In this document: one piece after another, positions 1 to 14,300 of the stretch
How positions within the stretch are numbered: position 1 is the first letter of the stretch
Layout of the letters: each line of letters begins with the position of its first letter
Origin: Chondrosia reniformis
Lineage: Eukaryota > Porifera > Demospongiae > Chondrillida > Chondrillidae
Assembly (NCBI GenBank): GCA_947172415.1
Contig: OX359194.1
Location: forward strand, 3,968,001-4,032,000
Direction of reading: 5' to 3'
Length of the DNA: 64,000 bases
Notes under the pieces: generated by a model
The model's database searches: none
What the model saw: only the letters and a program-made list of their open reading frames with translations
What the model was told of the DNA's origin: nothing
Translations under genes and position numbers: made by a program

Positions 1-2
1 TA

Positions 3-2489
3 GTAAGGGACTTTTGGACAAAGATTGTAGGTACTGTTGGTAAGGTCAACAAAGACGACCCAGGGGTGAAAGAATGGCTAAAGGAAACCAAAAAGAGGGT
101 GGGTAGATCCTCCTCTGACGGTCCTGATAGCATTGATGAGACCAAACTGAGGAAGGCCTTGAAAAAGGCAAAAAGCTGGTCTGCCCCTGGGCCGAATGGC
201 ATCCACACTTTTTGGTGGAAAGCACTCCCCTCTGCACAGTCTGCCTTGGCAGATGTACTACGGAGGGTGGTGATCGGAGATCTGTCAGTCCCAGACTGGC
301 TTACAAGGGGTCGCACTCTACTCATCCCCAAAAAGGGTGACCCGAAAAGTGCGGCCAACTACCGACCTACTGCGTGTCTCAACACAATGTACAAGGCTGT
401 TACAGCATACATTGCATCAGAACTACTCGCTTACACCTACACTAATGATCTTTTGCCTGTGGCCCAAAGGGCCATTAGGAAAGGGAGGTGGGGTTGTGTG
501 GACTGTCTACTGCTGGATCAATCAATCGGTCTAGATGCCAAAATTATGGGCAAGCCACTTAGTGTGGCATGGATCGATTATGAGAAGGCATATGACAGAG
601 TCCCTCACAAGTGGGTGATGAAGGTGCTAAAAACCATCAAGTGCCCAGGTTGGATCCGGAGGTCTATAGAGCTCTTCTCCAAACACTGGGCTACTGTGCT
701 TGAGTTGAGGACCGCAGGGAAGGTGGTTAGGAGCACCCCTGTTAAATATAACAGGGGACTCTTCCAAGGAGACTCCTTATCGCCACTCCTCTTTTGTCTG
801 GCCATAGCTCCCATCTCCTAAGTTCTTAACAGAACCAAGGGATATACCCTCTGGCATGATGGGGAAAGGAACACCATGTCACACTTGTTGTACATGGATG
901 ACCTTAAGATATATGCTGGAGGGCCTGATAAACTCAGGGAAGCCATGGAATGTGTGGAGAAAACCTCATATGCCATTGGCATGAGGTTTGGAGTGAGAAA
1001 GTGTGGAACAGCTCACATGCAAAAGGGGAAAGTTCTGACTGGCCCAGACAACCCTGAATGCAGTGAAGAATCCATAAGGAGCCTTGAAAAAGGTACTACC
1101 TATAAGTACCTAGGGCTAGAACAACTGTTTGAGGTAGATGACAGCAAGGTCAAGGCTTGCTTGATCAATGAATTGAGGAGGAGACTCCACAAAGTGTGGG
1201 GCTCTCACCTCAATGGTAAGAATGCTGCAGAAGCCTCTAACATGTTGTGTGCCTCTCTAATGAGATACTCTTACCCAGTTTTGAAGTGGACTCAAAGTGA
1301 GCTTCCAAAACTGGACCGAATGGTGAGAAAGATCATGAGAAAGTACCAGTGTCATCACTATAACTCTGCCATTGAAAGAGTGAATTTGCCTCGCTCTCAA
1401 GGTGGTAGAGGGCTCTGTAGTTTTCCTTTGGATCACGACAGGGCTGTTGTGAATCTGGCAAGATACCTCCATACTACCAATGATCCACTCACAGCTGTTG
1501 TGGTTAAACACCAAAAGTGGCTGGAGTGCTCAAAGCAGAGGAGGACTGTCTTGAAAGAAGCCAGATTGATACTGGGAAGCCACGGAATAGAATTAGAACC
1601 GGAAATGTGGCTGAAGACAGATCCCTCACAAAATAGTGTAAGAGAATGGAGGAGAGTGGCACGTGAGCTCCGGGACGCTCAGACTGAAAGGTTAAAAAGT
1701 AACCTAGCCGAAAAGTCTCACCAGGGCTCATACCACAGACAAGTCACAAATAGGGAGTCTTATGTGTGGCTTTCTGAGGGGAGACTCAGACCTGAAACTG
1801 AGGCTCTGATTCTTGCAGCCCAAGATGATGTGCTGCACACTAGGTGGTACCAAAATAGGATTCTGAAGAATTCTAGCCTCCTAATGTGCAGAGAATGTGG
1901 CAAGGCTATGGAAACGGTCAAACACATACTAAACATGTGTGAGCCCAAGGGATTTTCTCTCTACAAAGAGAGACATGACCGGGCAATACTGATAGTGTTG
2001 TGGAGACTGTTGAAAGAATATGGATTCAAGCAGGAAGAGCCCTGGTACAAACTAGAAGCAAAACCAGTCTATGAGAATAGGGCTGTCAAAATCTTGTGGG
2101 ATCCTAGTATCCCTACAGATGATGAAATGACAGAAAGAAGGCCAGACTTAGTGGTTGAGGATCGGCTATGTAAGTCCATCTTCATTATTGAGATGTCAGT
2201 TCCTACTGACAGCAATATTAATGGAAGATGGCAAGAGAAGTTCCAAAAGTACCAGAAGCTGGCAGCTGATATGAGGAAACAATTTAGGGGCTACCGAATT
2301 AAGGTAGTCCCGATGATAATTGGTGCTTTGGGGACAGTGGACACGCTCCTGGAAGACCTTAGGGGAATTCCAAAGCTGTCAAAAAGTGCAGTAGAAGTGA
2401 TGAGAGCGATGCAGAGAACTGTTCTCTGCTCGGCTGTAAGGATATTGAGGCGACATCTATCTGTTGAGGGATTGGGGCCTGGACGATAA
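3..2489 (+). pseudogene. R2-like non-LTR retrotransposon pol, copy A (RT + restriction-like endonuclease), 5' part cut by window edge
   Basis: One frame stays open from base 3 to the TAA at 2487-2489, except for a single in-frame TAA at 819-821. The related copy at 50.7 kb has CAA (Gln) there, so this looks like one nonsense change. Reverse transcriptase motifs run in order: APGPNGI (about 186-206), IPKKGDP (about 325), motif A with WIDYEKAYDRVP (Asp codon 576-578), motif B QGDSLSP (about 765), and motif C YMDD at 891-902. A C-x2-C-x8-H-x4-C zinc motif follows at 1887-1940. A restriction-like nuclease signature comes next, PDLVVED (about 2142) and IEMSVP (Glu codon 2190-2192), then KYQK. An RT followed by CCHC and a PD-(D/E)xK-like domain is the layout of the R2/NeSL/CRE group, which nicks target DNA and primes reverse transcription there. 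The exact clade is uncertain. All visible catalytic residues are intact. Confidence 0.9.
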
Positions 2490-2755
2490 GTAGTCCTGTC
2501 CCAGTCCTTGCCTGTCGACCTCTGGAAAGTAGTGGTGGATTTGTGTATGGAGGTACTCCCTCCTATTATGACGGTCAACTTTGGCCCGATGCGCACCTGT
2601 CTGCTGCTGCCGGAAGGAGGCAAAGCCGAGGCTTCTGGCTAAAAACCCAAAGAAAGGAAAACATAACTGACTGAGGGTTGTCCAAGCCAGATACTCCTTG
2701 CCTTAGTACACTAAGGCAAGAAGTAACAAGGTTCTCCGTTAAGGCTTTTGTTTTT
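2490..2755 (+). other. 3' UTR of R2-like copy A
   Basis: This stretch is conserved with the 3' end of copy B (53398-53639) down to the shared ending AAGGCTTTTGTTT, which fixes the 3' boundary. After it copy A enters the 13-mer satellite. No coding frame is convincing, although a read-through of the TAA at 2487 would extend the ORF by a few codons, as in copy B. The UTR holds a strong hairpin (2697-2720). Confidence 0.75.
2697..2720 (+). other. 3' UTR hairpin of R2-like element
   Basis: CTTGCCTTAG and CTAAGGCAAG form a perfect 10-bp stem around the 4-base loop TACA. In copy B (53583-53606 region) the same position keeps CAAGGCAAG, but the partner arm is eroded to CTTGCGTTA. A structured 3' UTR is what R2-type RTs recognise for priming; the function here is inferred. 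Confidence 0.6.
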
Positions 2756-3072
2756 CAAGTAACTAGTTGAATGGTCTAGCTGTATGTACTAGTTGTATGT
2801 TCCAGTTGAAAATACTAGTGGTAGAACTAGTTGTATGTACTAGTTGTATGTACTAGTTGTGTGTACTAGTATTTTGGACTAGTTGAATTTACTTGTTGTA
2901 TGTACTAGTTGTATATACTAGTTGTAGTACTAGGTGTATATACTAGTTGTATATACTAGTTTTAGTACTAGCTGTATGTACTAGTTGTAGGCTCTATGAG
3001 TATGTACAAGTCGTATGTAGCAGTTGTATCTGCTATTTATAAGTACTACTTATATGTATTGGCTGCATTTAC
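2756..3072 (+). repeat. 13-mer satellite, forward orientation
   Basis: Degenerate tandem copies of TTGTATGTACTAG, each containing the palindromes ACTAGT and GTAC. The array is short (about 24 units) and lies between R2-like copy A and the heptamer array. No ORF is possible because the unit carries stops in all frames. Confidence 0.95.
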
Positions 3073-3207
3073 TAATCCATAATCCATAATCCATAATCGA
3101 TAATCGATATTCGAAAATCAATAACTGATAATCGATAATCAAAAATTGAAAATCAATAATCAATAATCCATAATCGATAATCCATAATCCATAATCCATA
3201 ATCCATC

Positions 3208-3248
<41 letters not shown>

Positions 3249-3467
3249 GATCTATAATCCGTAAGCAACACTCAATATTCAATAATCAATAATCCATAAT
3301 CTATAAATAAACCATAATCAATAACCAATAACCCATAACCAAAAACACATAATCAAATATCAATAATAAATCATACATAATCTATAATCCATAATTCATG
3401 ATCAATAATCAATAATAAGTAATCAATAATCGATAATCAATAATCGATAATCAAAAATCCATAATCG

Positions 3468-3546
<79 letters not shown>

Positions 3547-4239
3547 TCCATAAGCAATAGTCAATATTCAATAATCAATAATCAATAATCCATAATCTAT
3601 AATCAATAAACCATGAAAAAGTACCCATAAACAATAACCAATAACCCATAATCCATTATCAATAATCAATTATGAATAATTGATAATCGATTATCCATTA
3701 TCAATAATCAAAAATCCATAATCCCTTATCAATAAACAATAAACAATAACGAATAAACAATAACTAGTATTCCAAAATCCATTATGAATTATCAATCATA
3801 CAAAATCAATTATCAGTATTCGGTAATCAATAATCACTTATTGATAATGATTAATCCATAACCGATAATATATTATCGATAATCCCTTTTCCAAAATAAA
3901 TAATCCGTAACCAATAAACTATAACCCATAATCCATTTTCACTAATAAATCACACATAATCAATAATCAATTATGAATAATCGATAATCGAATATACAAA
4001 ATTAATTATAAATGATCAATATTCGATAATCCATAATCCATAATCAATATTCAATAATCAATAATCCATAATCTATAAATAAACCATAATCAATAACCAA
4101 TAACCCATAACCAAAAACACATAATCAAATATCAATAATAAATCATACATAATCTATAATCCATAATTCATGATCAATAATCAATAATAAGTAATCAATA
4201 ATCGATAATCAATAATCGATAATCAAAAATCCATAATCG

Positions 4240-4279
<40 letters not shown>

Positions 4280-4280
4280 T

Positions 4281-4318
<38 letters not shown>

Positions 4319-6841
4319 TCCATAAGCAATAGTCAATATTCAATAATCAATAATCAATAATCCATAATCTATAATCAATAAACCATGAAAAAGTACCCAT
4401 AAACAATAACCAATAACCCATAATCCATTATCAATAATCAATTATGAATAATTGATAATCGATTATCCATTATCAATAATCAAAAATCCATAATCCCTTA
4501 TCAATAAACAATAAACAATAACGAATAAACAATAACTAGTATTCCAAAATCCATTATGAATTATCAATCATACAAAATCAATTATCAGTATTCGGTAATC
4601 AATAATCACTTATTGATAATGATTAATCCATAACCGATAATATATTATCGATAATCCCTTTTCCAAAATAAATAATCCGTAACCAATAAACTATAACCCA
4701 TAATCCATTTTCACTAATAAATCACACATAATCAATAATCAATTATGAATAATCGATAATCGAATATACAAAATTAATTATAAATGATCAATATTCGATA
4801 ATCCATAATCCATAATCATTAATCAATAATCGTTAAAAATTAATCGATAAGCCATAATCAATAAGCAAATATCAATAATTGATAATTGATTATGGATAAT
4901 TGATCATCAATTATCGGTTATGAATAATCGACAAATGATAAAGGATAATGGATAATCGGTAATCGGTAATCCATAATCTATATCCAATATTCAATAATCA
5001 ATAATCAATAATCAATAATCAATAATCAATAATCAATAATCAATAATCAATAATCAATAATCCATAATCCATAAACCATAATCCTTAATCAATAATCCAT
5101 ATTCCATAATCAATAAACAATAAATCATAACCAATAACCAATAATTCATAATTTATTATTAATAAGAAATCATACAAAATCAATAAACAATAATTTAAAT
5201 AAATTATCAATAATCTATAACCGATTATCCATAATCGATAATTGCTAATCAATAATTTATAATTGATATTGGATATTCAATAATCCATAATCCATAATCA
5301 ATAATCCATAATCCATAATCCATAATCAACAATCAATAATCCGTAATCCATAATCTAAAATCAATAATCAATAATCGATAATGGAAAATGGATATTCAAT
5401 AATCGATAATCAATTATTCATAATTCATAATCTATAATCAATAATCAAAAATAAATTTTCAATAATCATTAATCAATAATCCATAATCCGTAATCAATAA
5501 ACTATAACCAATACCCAATAACCAACAGCCAAAATCCAATAGACCATTAGCATAATCAATTATCAATCATGCATAATCAAAAAGCAGTCTTGAATAATCA
5601 ATAAATAATATTCAGTAATCACTAATCACTAATCAATAATCGAAAATCCATAATTAATTTACAATAAACAATAACAAATAACCAATAACGACTAACCCAT
5701 AATCCATTATCAATAATCAATCATACTTAATCAATAATCAATAGTGACTAATGAATAATCAATAATCAATTATCGATAATAAATCATGAATAATCGATAA
5801 TAGATAATCAATTATCCATAATCAATAATAAATAATTGATAATTGAAAATTCATCATCAATAATCAATGGCCGATAATAGTTAATCGATAATCGATTATC
5901 CATAACTCAAAATCAATAATGGATAATCGAACTTCGATAATCGATAATCCATAATGCATAATCCATAATCTATAATCCATAATCAATAGTCTATATTCAA
6001 TAATCAATAATCCATAAACCATAATCCATATTCATTAAAAAAGTGAACAATAACCAACAATCAATAACCAATAACCCAAAATCCATAATCAATAATCAAT
6101 TATACATAATCAATAATCAACTATGAAAAATCAATAATCAATCATCAATTATCCACAATCAATTATCCATCATCAAATCAATAATTGGTAATCATTTTTC
6201 CATAATCAATAATCATTAATATATTAAGCAATAATAGATGATCGATAATCAATAATCCATAAACGTTAATCCATAATCGATTATCTACATTACATAATTC
6301 AAAATCAATTATCAATAATACATTATCAACAATTAATTATCAATAACCCCTAATCCTTTATCAATTATCAATCATATATAATCAATAAATATTGAATAAT
6401 CAATAATCAATATTCGGTAATCAATAATTACTTATCTATAATCGATAATTCATAATCGATAATCGATAATCGATAATCCATTATCCAAAATAAATAAACA
6501 ATAAAAAATAACCCCTAACCACTAACCAATTCAGTTATAATTAATCAATTATCAATGGTGACCAATGAATAATCAATTATCAATAACCGATAATCCATTA
6601 TCAATTATCAATCATTCAAAATCAATATTTAATATTGAATAATCAATAATCAATATTCGGTTATCAATAATCAATAATCGATAATCGATAAAAAAGAATC
6701 GACAATCCATTATCCAAATTAAATAAACAATAAACAATAAGCAATAAGCAATAACCAAAAACCCATAATAAATAATCAATCATACATAATCAATAATCAT
6801 TAATGAATAATCCATAATCGATTACACATATTCAATAATCA

Positions 6842-6896
<55 letters not shown>

Positions 6897-7063
6897 AATA
6901 TTCAATAAACAATAATCAATAATAATTAATCGATAAACCATAATCAATAAGCAATTATCAATAATTGATAATCGATTATCAATAATCGAAGACCAATATT
7001 TGATAATGAATAAACGACAAACGATAATGGATAATCGACAATCGGTATTCCATAATCCATAAA

Positions 7064-7120
<57 letters not shown>

Positions 7121-10100
7121 AATAATCAATAATAATCAATAATCAATAATCATTAATCAATAATCAATAATCAATAATCAATAATCCATAATCCATAATC
7201 CAAACTCCATAGTCTTTATTCAAAAAACAATATACCATAATCTATTATCCCATATACCATAATCTATTATCCATAATCAGTAAACAATAAACAAAACAAT
7301 AAACAATAAACAAAAACCAATAACCAATAACCCATAATCCATAATCAAATATCAATAATCAATTATACATAATCAATAATCAATAATGAATGATCAATTA
7401 TCAATAATCAAATATCCATAAGCAATTATCCATTATCAAATCAATAATTGATAATCGATTATCCCTTTTCAAAAATCATTAATCGATAATCCGTAATTGA
7501 CAACTAATAATGGATAATCAATGATAGATAATCGATAATCCATAATCAATAATCAACAATCGATAATCATTAATCGATTAACAAAAATCAATAAGCAATA
7601 ATCAATAATCGATAATCGATTATCAATAATCGATGATCAGTAATTGATTATGAATAATCGACAAATGATAACGGATAATCGATAATCGGTTATCGATAAT
7701 CCATAACCCATAAACCATTATCAAAAATAAATCATGCTTAATCAATTTACAATAATGAATAATGAATAATAAACAAAAATAATTGATAATTAATCATAAG
7801 TTATGGATAATCAACAATCGGTAATCGATTATCCAGAAACCATTATCCCTAATCCATAATCAATAGTGTATATTCAATTAGCAAAAATTCATAATCCATA
7901 ATGTATAATCCATAAACAAAAACCAATAACCAATAACCACTAACCCATAATCCATAATCAATAATCAATCACACTTAATCAATAATCAATATCAAATAAT
8001 GAATAATCAATAATAAATAATCGATAATAAATCATCAATAATGGATAATCAAATATCCATAATCGATAATCGATAATCGATAATCCATAATCAATAATCA
8101 ATAATAAATAATCAATTATCAATAATTGAAAATTGATAATACATATTCATTTATAAAAAATCCATAATCAATTATGCATCATCAATAATCAATAATCCAT
8201 AATCCATAATTAATAATCGTTAATTGATAATTGAAAATGTATAACTCATAACATCGATAATCATTAATTGATAAGCAATCGTTAATTAATAATCAATTAA
8301 CTATAATTGATGATCCATAATTTTTATTATATAATCGACAAACGATAATGGATAATGGATAATCGGTAATCGATATTCCATAATCCAAAATCCGTAATCA
8401 AGAATCAATAATGCATAACCCAAAATCCATAATCTATAATCAATTATCCATTATCCATAATCAATAATTAATAAATAATAACCTATAACCAATAACCTAT
8501 AACCAATAATCCATAATCCATTATCAATAAGCAATCATACAAAATCAATAATCAATAATCGATAATCAATAATCAATAATCAATAATCAATAATCAATAA
8601 TCAATAATCAATAATCAATAATCAATAATCAATAATCAATAATCGATAATCGATAATCCATATACGATCTTGGTTAATCATAATAAATAATCAATAATTG
8701 ATAATCGATAATCCATCATCAATAATCAATAATCCATAATCCATAATCGATAATCAATAATCGATTATCCATAAGCCATAATGCATTATCCATAAGCAAG
8801 AAACAATAAAGTATGACCAATAACTAATAACAACTAACCCATTATCCCTTATCAATAATCAATCATGCTTAATCAATAATCAATAATCAATAATCAATAA
8901 TCCATAATGCATAATCAATAGTCTACATTCAATAATAAATAATCAATAATCCATAATCCATAATCCAAAATCCATAAACAATAACCAATATCAAATAACC
9001 AATAACCAATAACCCATAATCCATTATCAATAATCAATCATACATAATCAATAATCAATAATCAATAATCAAATATCGATATTCAATTATCAATTATCAA
9101 ATCTATAATCGATAATCGATTATCCATAATGAATAATAAATAATCCATAATCCATAATCTATAATCCAAACTCAATAATCAATAAAACATTATCAATAAT
9201 CATTTATCAATAACCCATTCTCCATTATTAACTATTAAACAATAATCAATAATCAATATTCTGTAATCAATAATCACTAATCAATAATCCATAATCGATA
9301 ATATATAATCGATAATCCATTATCCAAAATAAATAAACAATAAACAATAACCCATAAGAATTTACCCATACCCCATAATCCATTTTCAATAATCAATTTT
9401 ACATAATCAATAATCATTAATGAATAATAAATAATCAATTACCATAATCCATAATCCATAAACAATAATCAAAAATCCATAATCGATAATCAATTATCCA
9501 AATCCATAATCTATAATTCATAATTCATAATCCATAATCCATAATCAATAGTCTATATTCAATATTCAATAATCCATAATCCCTAATCCATAATCCATAA
9601 GCAATAACCAATAGCCAATAATCAATAACCAATAACTCATAATCCATTATCAATAATCAATCATACCTAATCAATAATCAATAATCAATAATCAAATATC
9701 GAAAATCGTTAGTCCATTATCAAATCAATAATTGATAATTGATTATCCATAATGAATAACCAATAATTAATAATCCAAATTCCATTATCCAAAATCAATA
9801 ATCAATAATACATTATCAATAATCAATTATCAATACCCATAATCCATTTTCAATTATTAATCAATTATAATCAATAATCAATATAGAATAACAAATAATC
9901 AATATTTGGTAGTCAATAATCACTAATGGATAATCGATAAACCATAATCGATAATCCATAATCGATAATATATAATCGATAATCCATTATCCAAAATAGA
10001 TAAACAATAAACAATAACCTATAGGCAATAACCAATAACCCATTATCTATTATCAATAATCAATCATACATAAACAATAATCATTAATGAATAATCAAAA

Positions 10101-11390
10101 ATAGATTATACATAATAAATAATCAATAATCATTAATCCATAATCCATAATCCATAATCCATTATGCATAATCAATTATCAATAATCAATAATTGATAAT
10201 CATTAATCGATAAACTATAATAAATAAGCAATTATCAATGATCAATAATTGATAATGAATAATCGACAAACGATAATGGATAATAAATAATCAATAATCA
10301 ATAATAAATAAACCATAATCCATAATCCATAATCTATTATCAATAATCCAATATCCATGATCAATAAGCAATCATACAAAATCAATAATCAATAATGAAT
10401 AACCAATAATGAATAATCAATAAGCGATTATCAATTATCCATCATCGAGAATGGATAATCGCTAATCTATAATCGATATTCGTTAATAAACAATCCATAA
10501 TCCTAAATCAATAATCAATAATAAATTATCAATAATCGATAATCGATAATAAATAATCTATATTATTTAATCCATAATCCATAATTTATAAGCAATAAAC
10601 AATAAACAATAAACAATAACCAATGGCCTAAAACCACTAACCCAAAATATATTATCAATAATCAATCTAACTTAATTCAAAATCAATAATCAATAATGAA
10701 AAATCAATAATAAATAATCGATTATCGAAAACCAAAATCGAAAATCGATTATTGATATTCAATAATAAATAATCGATAATCGATTATTCATCATCAATAA
10801 TCAATAATAAATAATTTTTTATCAATAATGGATAATCCATAACTCATCATCAATAATCACTAATCGATAATCGATAATCGAAAATCGATAAGCGATAATA
10901 GATAAACCATAATCATTAATCAATAGTTTATATTAAATAATCAAAAATCCATAATCCATAACCCATAATCCAAAATCCATAATCGATATTCCATAATCCG
11001 TAATCAATAGTCTATATTCAATAATCAATATTGCATATACCATAATCCATAAACATTAAACAAAAAAATAACCAATAACCAATAACCCATAACCCATAAT
11101 CCATTATAAATAATCAATCATACTTAATCAATAATCAATAATCAATAATCAATAATCAATAATCAACCTTCGGTAATCAATAATTACTAATCAATAATCA
11201 ATAATCACCAATCGATAATCGATAATTCATAATCGATAATATATAATCGATAATCCATTATCAAAAATAAATTAACAATATACAATAACCAATAAGGAAT
11301 TACCAATAGCCCATAATCCATTATCAATATTCCATCATACATAATCAATAATCATTAATGAATAATCAATTATTGATGTTGATAATTGAT
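3073..11390 (+). repeat. Heptamer satellite array 1 (ATAATCN)
   Basis: About 8.3 kb of ATAATCC, ATAATCA and ATAATCG units. Short runs are homogeneous (for example ATAATCA from about 4987 to 5060 and again about 8540-8640), separated by diverged stretches with AACAATAA, CATAACC and CATACATAATC variants. Frequent GATAATCGATTATC palindromes arise where the unit meets its own complement. Long minus-strand frames near 6822-7129 read as MDYGLWI heptapeptide repeats and are by-products of the 7-bp period (3 x 7 = 21 bases), not genes. Confidence 0.97.
3273..4816. repeat. 772-bp tandem duplication inside heptamer array 1
   Basis: The segment starting CAATATTCAATAATC at 3273 reappears at 4045, and the match runs to about 4816. 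It includes irregular landmarks such as CCATGAAAAAGTACCC and AACTAGTATTCC. Only a few differences are visible, so this is a recent duplication of a 772-bp block, far larger than the 7-bp unit. Confidence 0.9.
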
Positions 11391-14300
11391 AAATAGTACA
11401 TATAACTAGTACTTATAACTAGAACATATAACTAGTACATCTAAATAGTATATACAACTAGAACATACTACTAGTACACACAAGTGGTAAATATAATTAG
11501 TGTATATACAAACAGTACTTACAACTTTTACACACAACTAGTACATACAACTAGTACATCTAAATAATACATACAACCAGTACATACATACAATTGGTAC
11601 ATACAACTGGTTCATAAAACTAGTACATACAACTACTACATAAAACTTGTATCTAGTACAAATAACTAGTACCTAGTATAAAAAGTACAAGAACCTACAA
11701 CTAGTACATATGGCTACTATGCACACTTACTGCATATAACTAGTTCTCTTACATATAACTAGTATATATAAATAGTGCATAAACCCGGTTCACACAACTA
11801 GTAGTTACAACAAGCTCATTTAAATAGAAACTAATACATACAGCTAGTACATACAACTAGTACACAGCTAGTACATACAACTAGTACACACAACTGGTAC
11901 ATAACTATTTCATACAACTAGTACCTACAACTAGTAAATATAACTAGTCCTAGTAAATACAGCTAGTTCATAAAACTAGTGTATTCAACTAGTACATAAA
12001 ACTAGTATCTAGTAAAAACAACTAGTCCCTACAAATAACTACTATAACTAGTACTAGAACTTACAACTAGTTCATACAGCTAGTACATATAACTAGTACA
12101 TACACATATACCTAGTTCATACAAATAGATCAAAGAACTAGTACATATATACAGTTAGTACAACAATTAGTACATATAATTACTACGTACAACTAGTCCA
12201 TAGGCCTAGTACACAAACATATAACAAGTACATCTAAATAATACATACAACTAGAACATACTATTAGTACACAATTGGTAAATACAATTAGCGTATATGC
12301 AACTAGTATATAAAACTTTTACACACAACTAGGACATACAACTAGTACATAGCTAGTACACACAACTAGTATATACATATAACTGGTACATACAACTGTT
12401 ACAAACAACCACTACATAAAACTAGTAACTACAACTAGTAAATATAACTAGTCCTAGTAAATACAGCAAGTTCATAAAACAACTGCATGCAACTAGTGCA
12501 TGCAACTAGTGCATTAAACTAGTATTCTATAAAAACAAATAGTCCCTCCCTAGTACCTACTATAACTAGTACTAGAACCTACAACTAGTTCATACAGTTG
12601 TATATAAGTAGTGCATATAACAGGTGCAAATAACAAGTGATTAAAACTAGTACTTACCACTAGTATATACAACTAGTACATATAACTAGTACATACACAC
12701 ATAACAAGTACAGATAACTAGTCCATAAATACAACAAGCACATATAACTAGTATATACAACTAGAATGTACAACTAGTACGTACAAATAGTACATACAAC
12801 TAATACATATCCTAGTAACTATAACTAGTGATTACAACTAGTACATGCAACTAGTACATATAACTAGTACAGGAAACTAGTACATATTACCTGTACATAC
12901 TACCAGTACATTCAACCAGTACATACAACTAGTACATAAAACTAGTACTTATAACCAATTTACACACTAGTACATACAACCAGTTCATACAACTAGAACA
13001 TACAACTAGTATTTTAAATGTCACTACAACTAGTTAATGCAACTAATTAATACAACTTGTACATACAACTAGAACATACAACTATAAGTACAACCAGTAC
13101 ATAGAACTAGAGTATACAACTAGTCCATACTACTAGTACATACAACCAATCCATACAACGAGTACCAACAAACAGTACCCCCAGTTCGTAAATACAACTA
13201 GTAAATACAACTAATAAATATTATTAGCACATACAACTACTACATACAACTAGAACATAAAACTAGTATATTCAACTAGTACATACAACTAGAAAATACA
13301 AAGAGCACATTCAACTAGTACATTGAACTAGAACATACAAGTAGTACATACAACTAGTATTACAACTAGTACATAGAACTAGAGCATGAAATTAGTAAAT
13401 ACAACTATTACATACAACTTGTTCTTAAAATTACCACATACAACTGGTCCATACAACTCGTTCATACAAGTAGTGCATACAACTAGTCCTACAACTAGTA
13501 AATAGAAGTAGAGTATACAACTAGTACATACTACTAGTACATACAAGTTGTGCTTAAAGCTAGTTCCTACAACTAGTACAAACTAAAAGTTCTAAAACTA
13601 GTACTTACAACTAGTACATACAACTGGTACATACAACTATTACATGCAACTAGTACATACAGCTAGTACATTCACCTTGTAACAAGTACATACAAGTAGT
13701 ACATATAACTAGTACAAACAACTAGTACATTCAACTGGTACTTACAATTACTAAATATAACTAGTGCACACCCCTATTGCATGCAATGACTACCTGCAAC
13801 TAGTTCTACCAGTTAGTAAATACAGCTAAGACCTTCAACTAGTAGTACAACTGGAACATAGAACTAGAGTATCAAACTAGTTCCTACAACTAGTACATAC
13901 ATCTAGTACATACAACTAGTACACATATAAAAGTAGTAATTTAAACTGGTACTACAACTAGTACATAGAACTAGTACATTGAACTACTAAATACAAATAG
14001 CACATTCAATTAGTACATGCAACTGGTAAATACAAATAGCACATTCAACTAGCACATTCAACTAGTACACACAAATAGTACATACAACTACTGCATGCAA
14101 CTAGTCAATACAGCTAGTAGATACAACTAGTAATTTTAACTAGTACTACAACTAGTACATTGAACTAGTACATGGAACTAGTAAATACAAATAGTACATT
14201 CAACTAGTACATTCAACTAGTACATACAAAGAGTATATACTAATTGTACAAACCACTAGGACATATTAGTCGGCCATACAACTAGTACATACAACTAATA

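Noticed and set aside
6822..7129. Two minus-strand ORFs of 95 and 61 codons encoding Met-Asp-Tyr-Gly-Leu-Trp-Ile repeats
   Set aside because: They are the three-fold reading of the 7-bp satellite (21 bases, 7 residues), without start context or domain. The same holds for 24879-25067.
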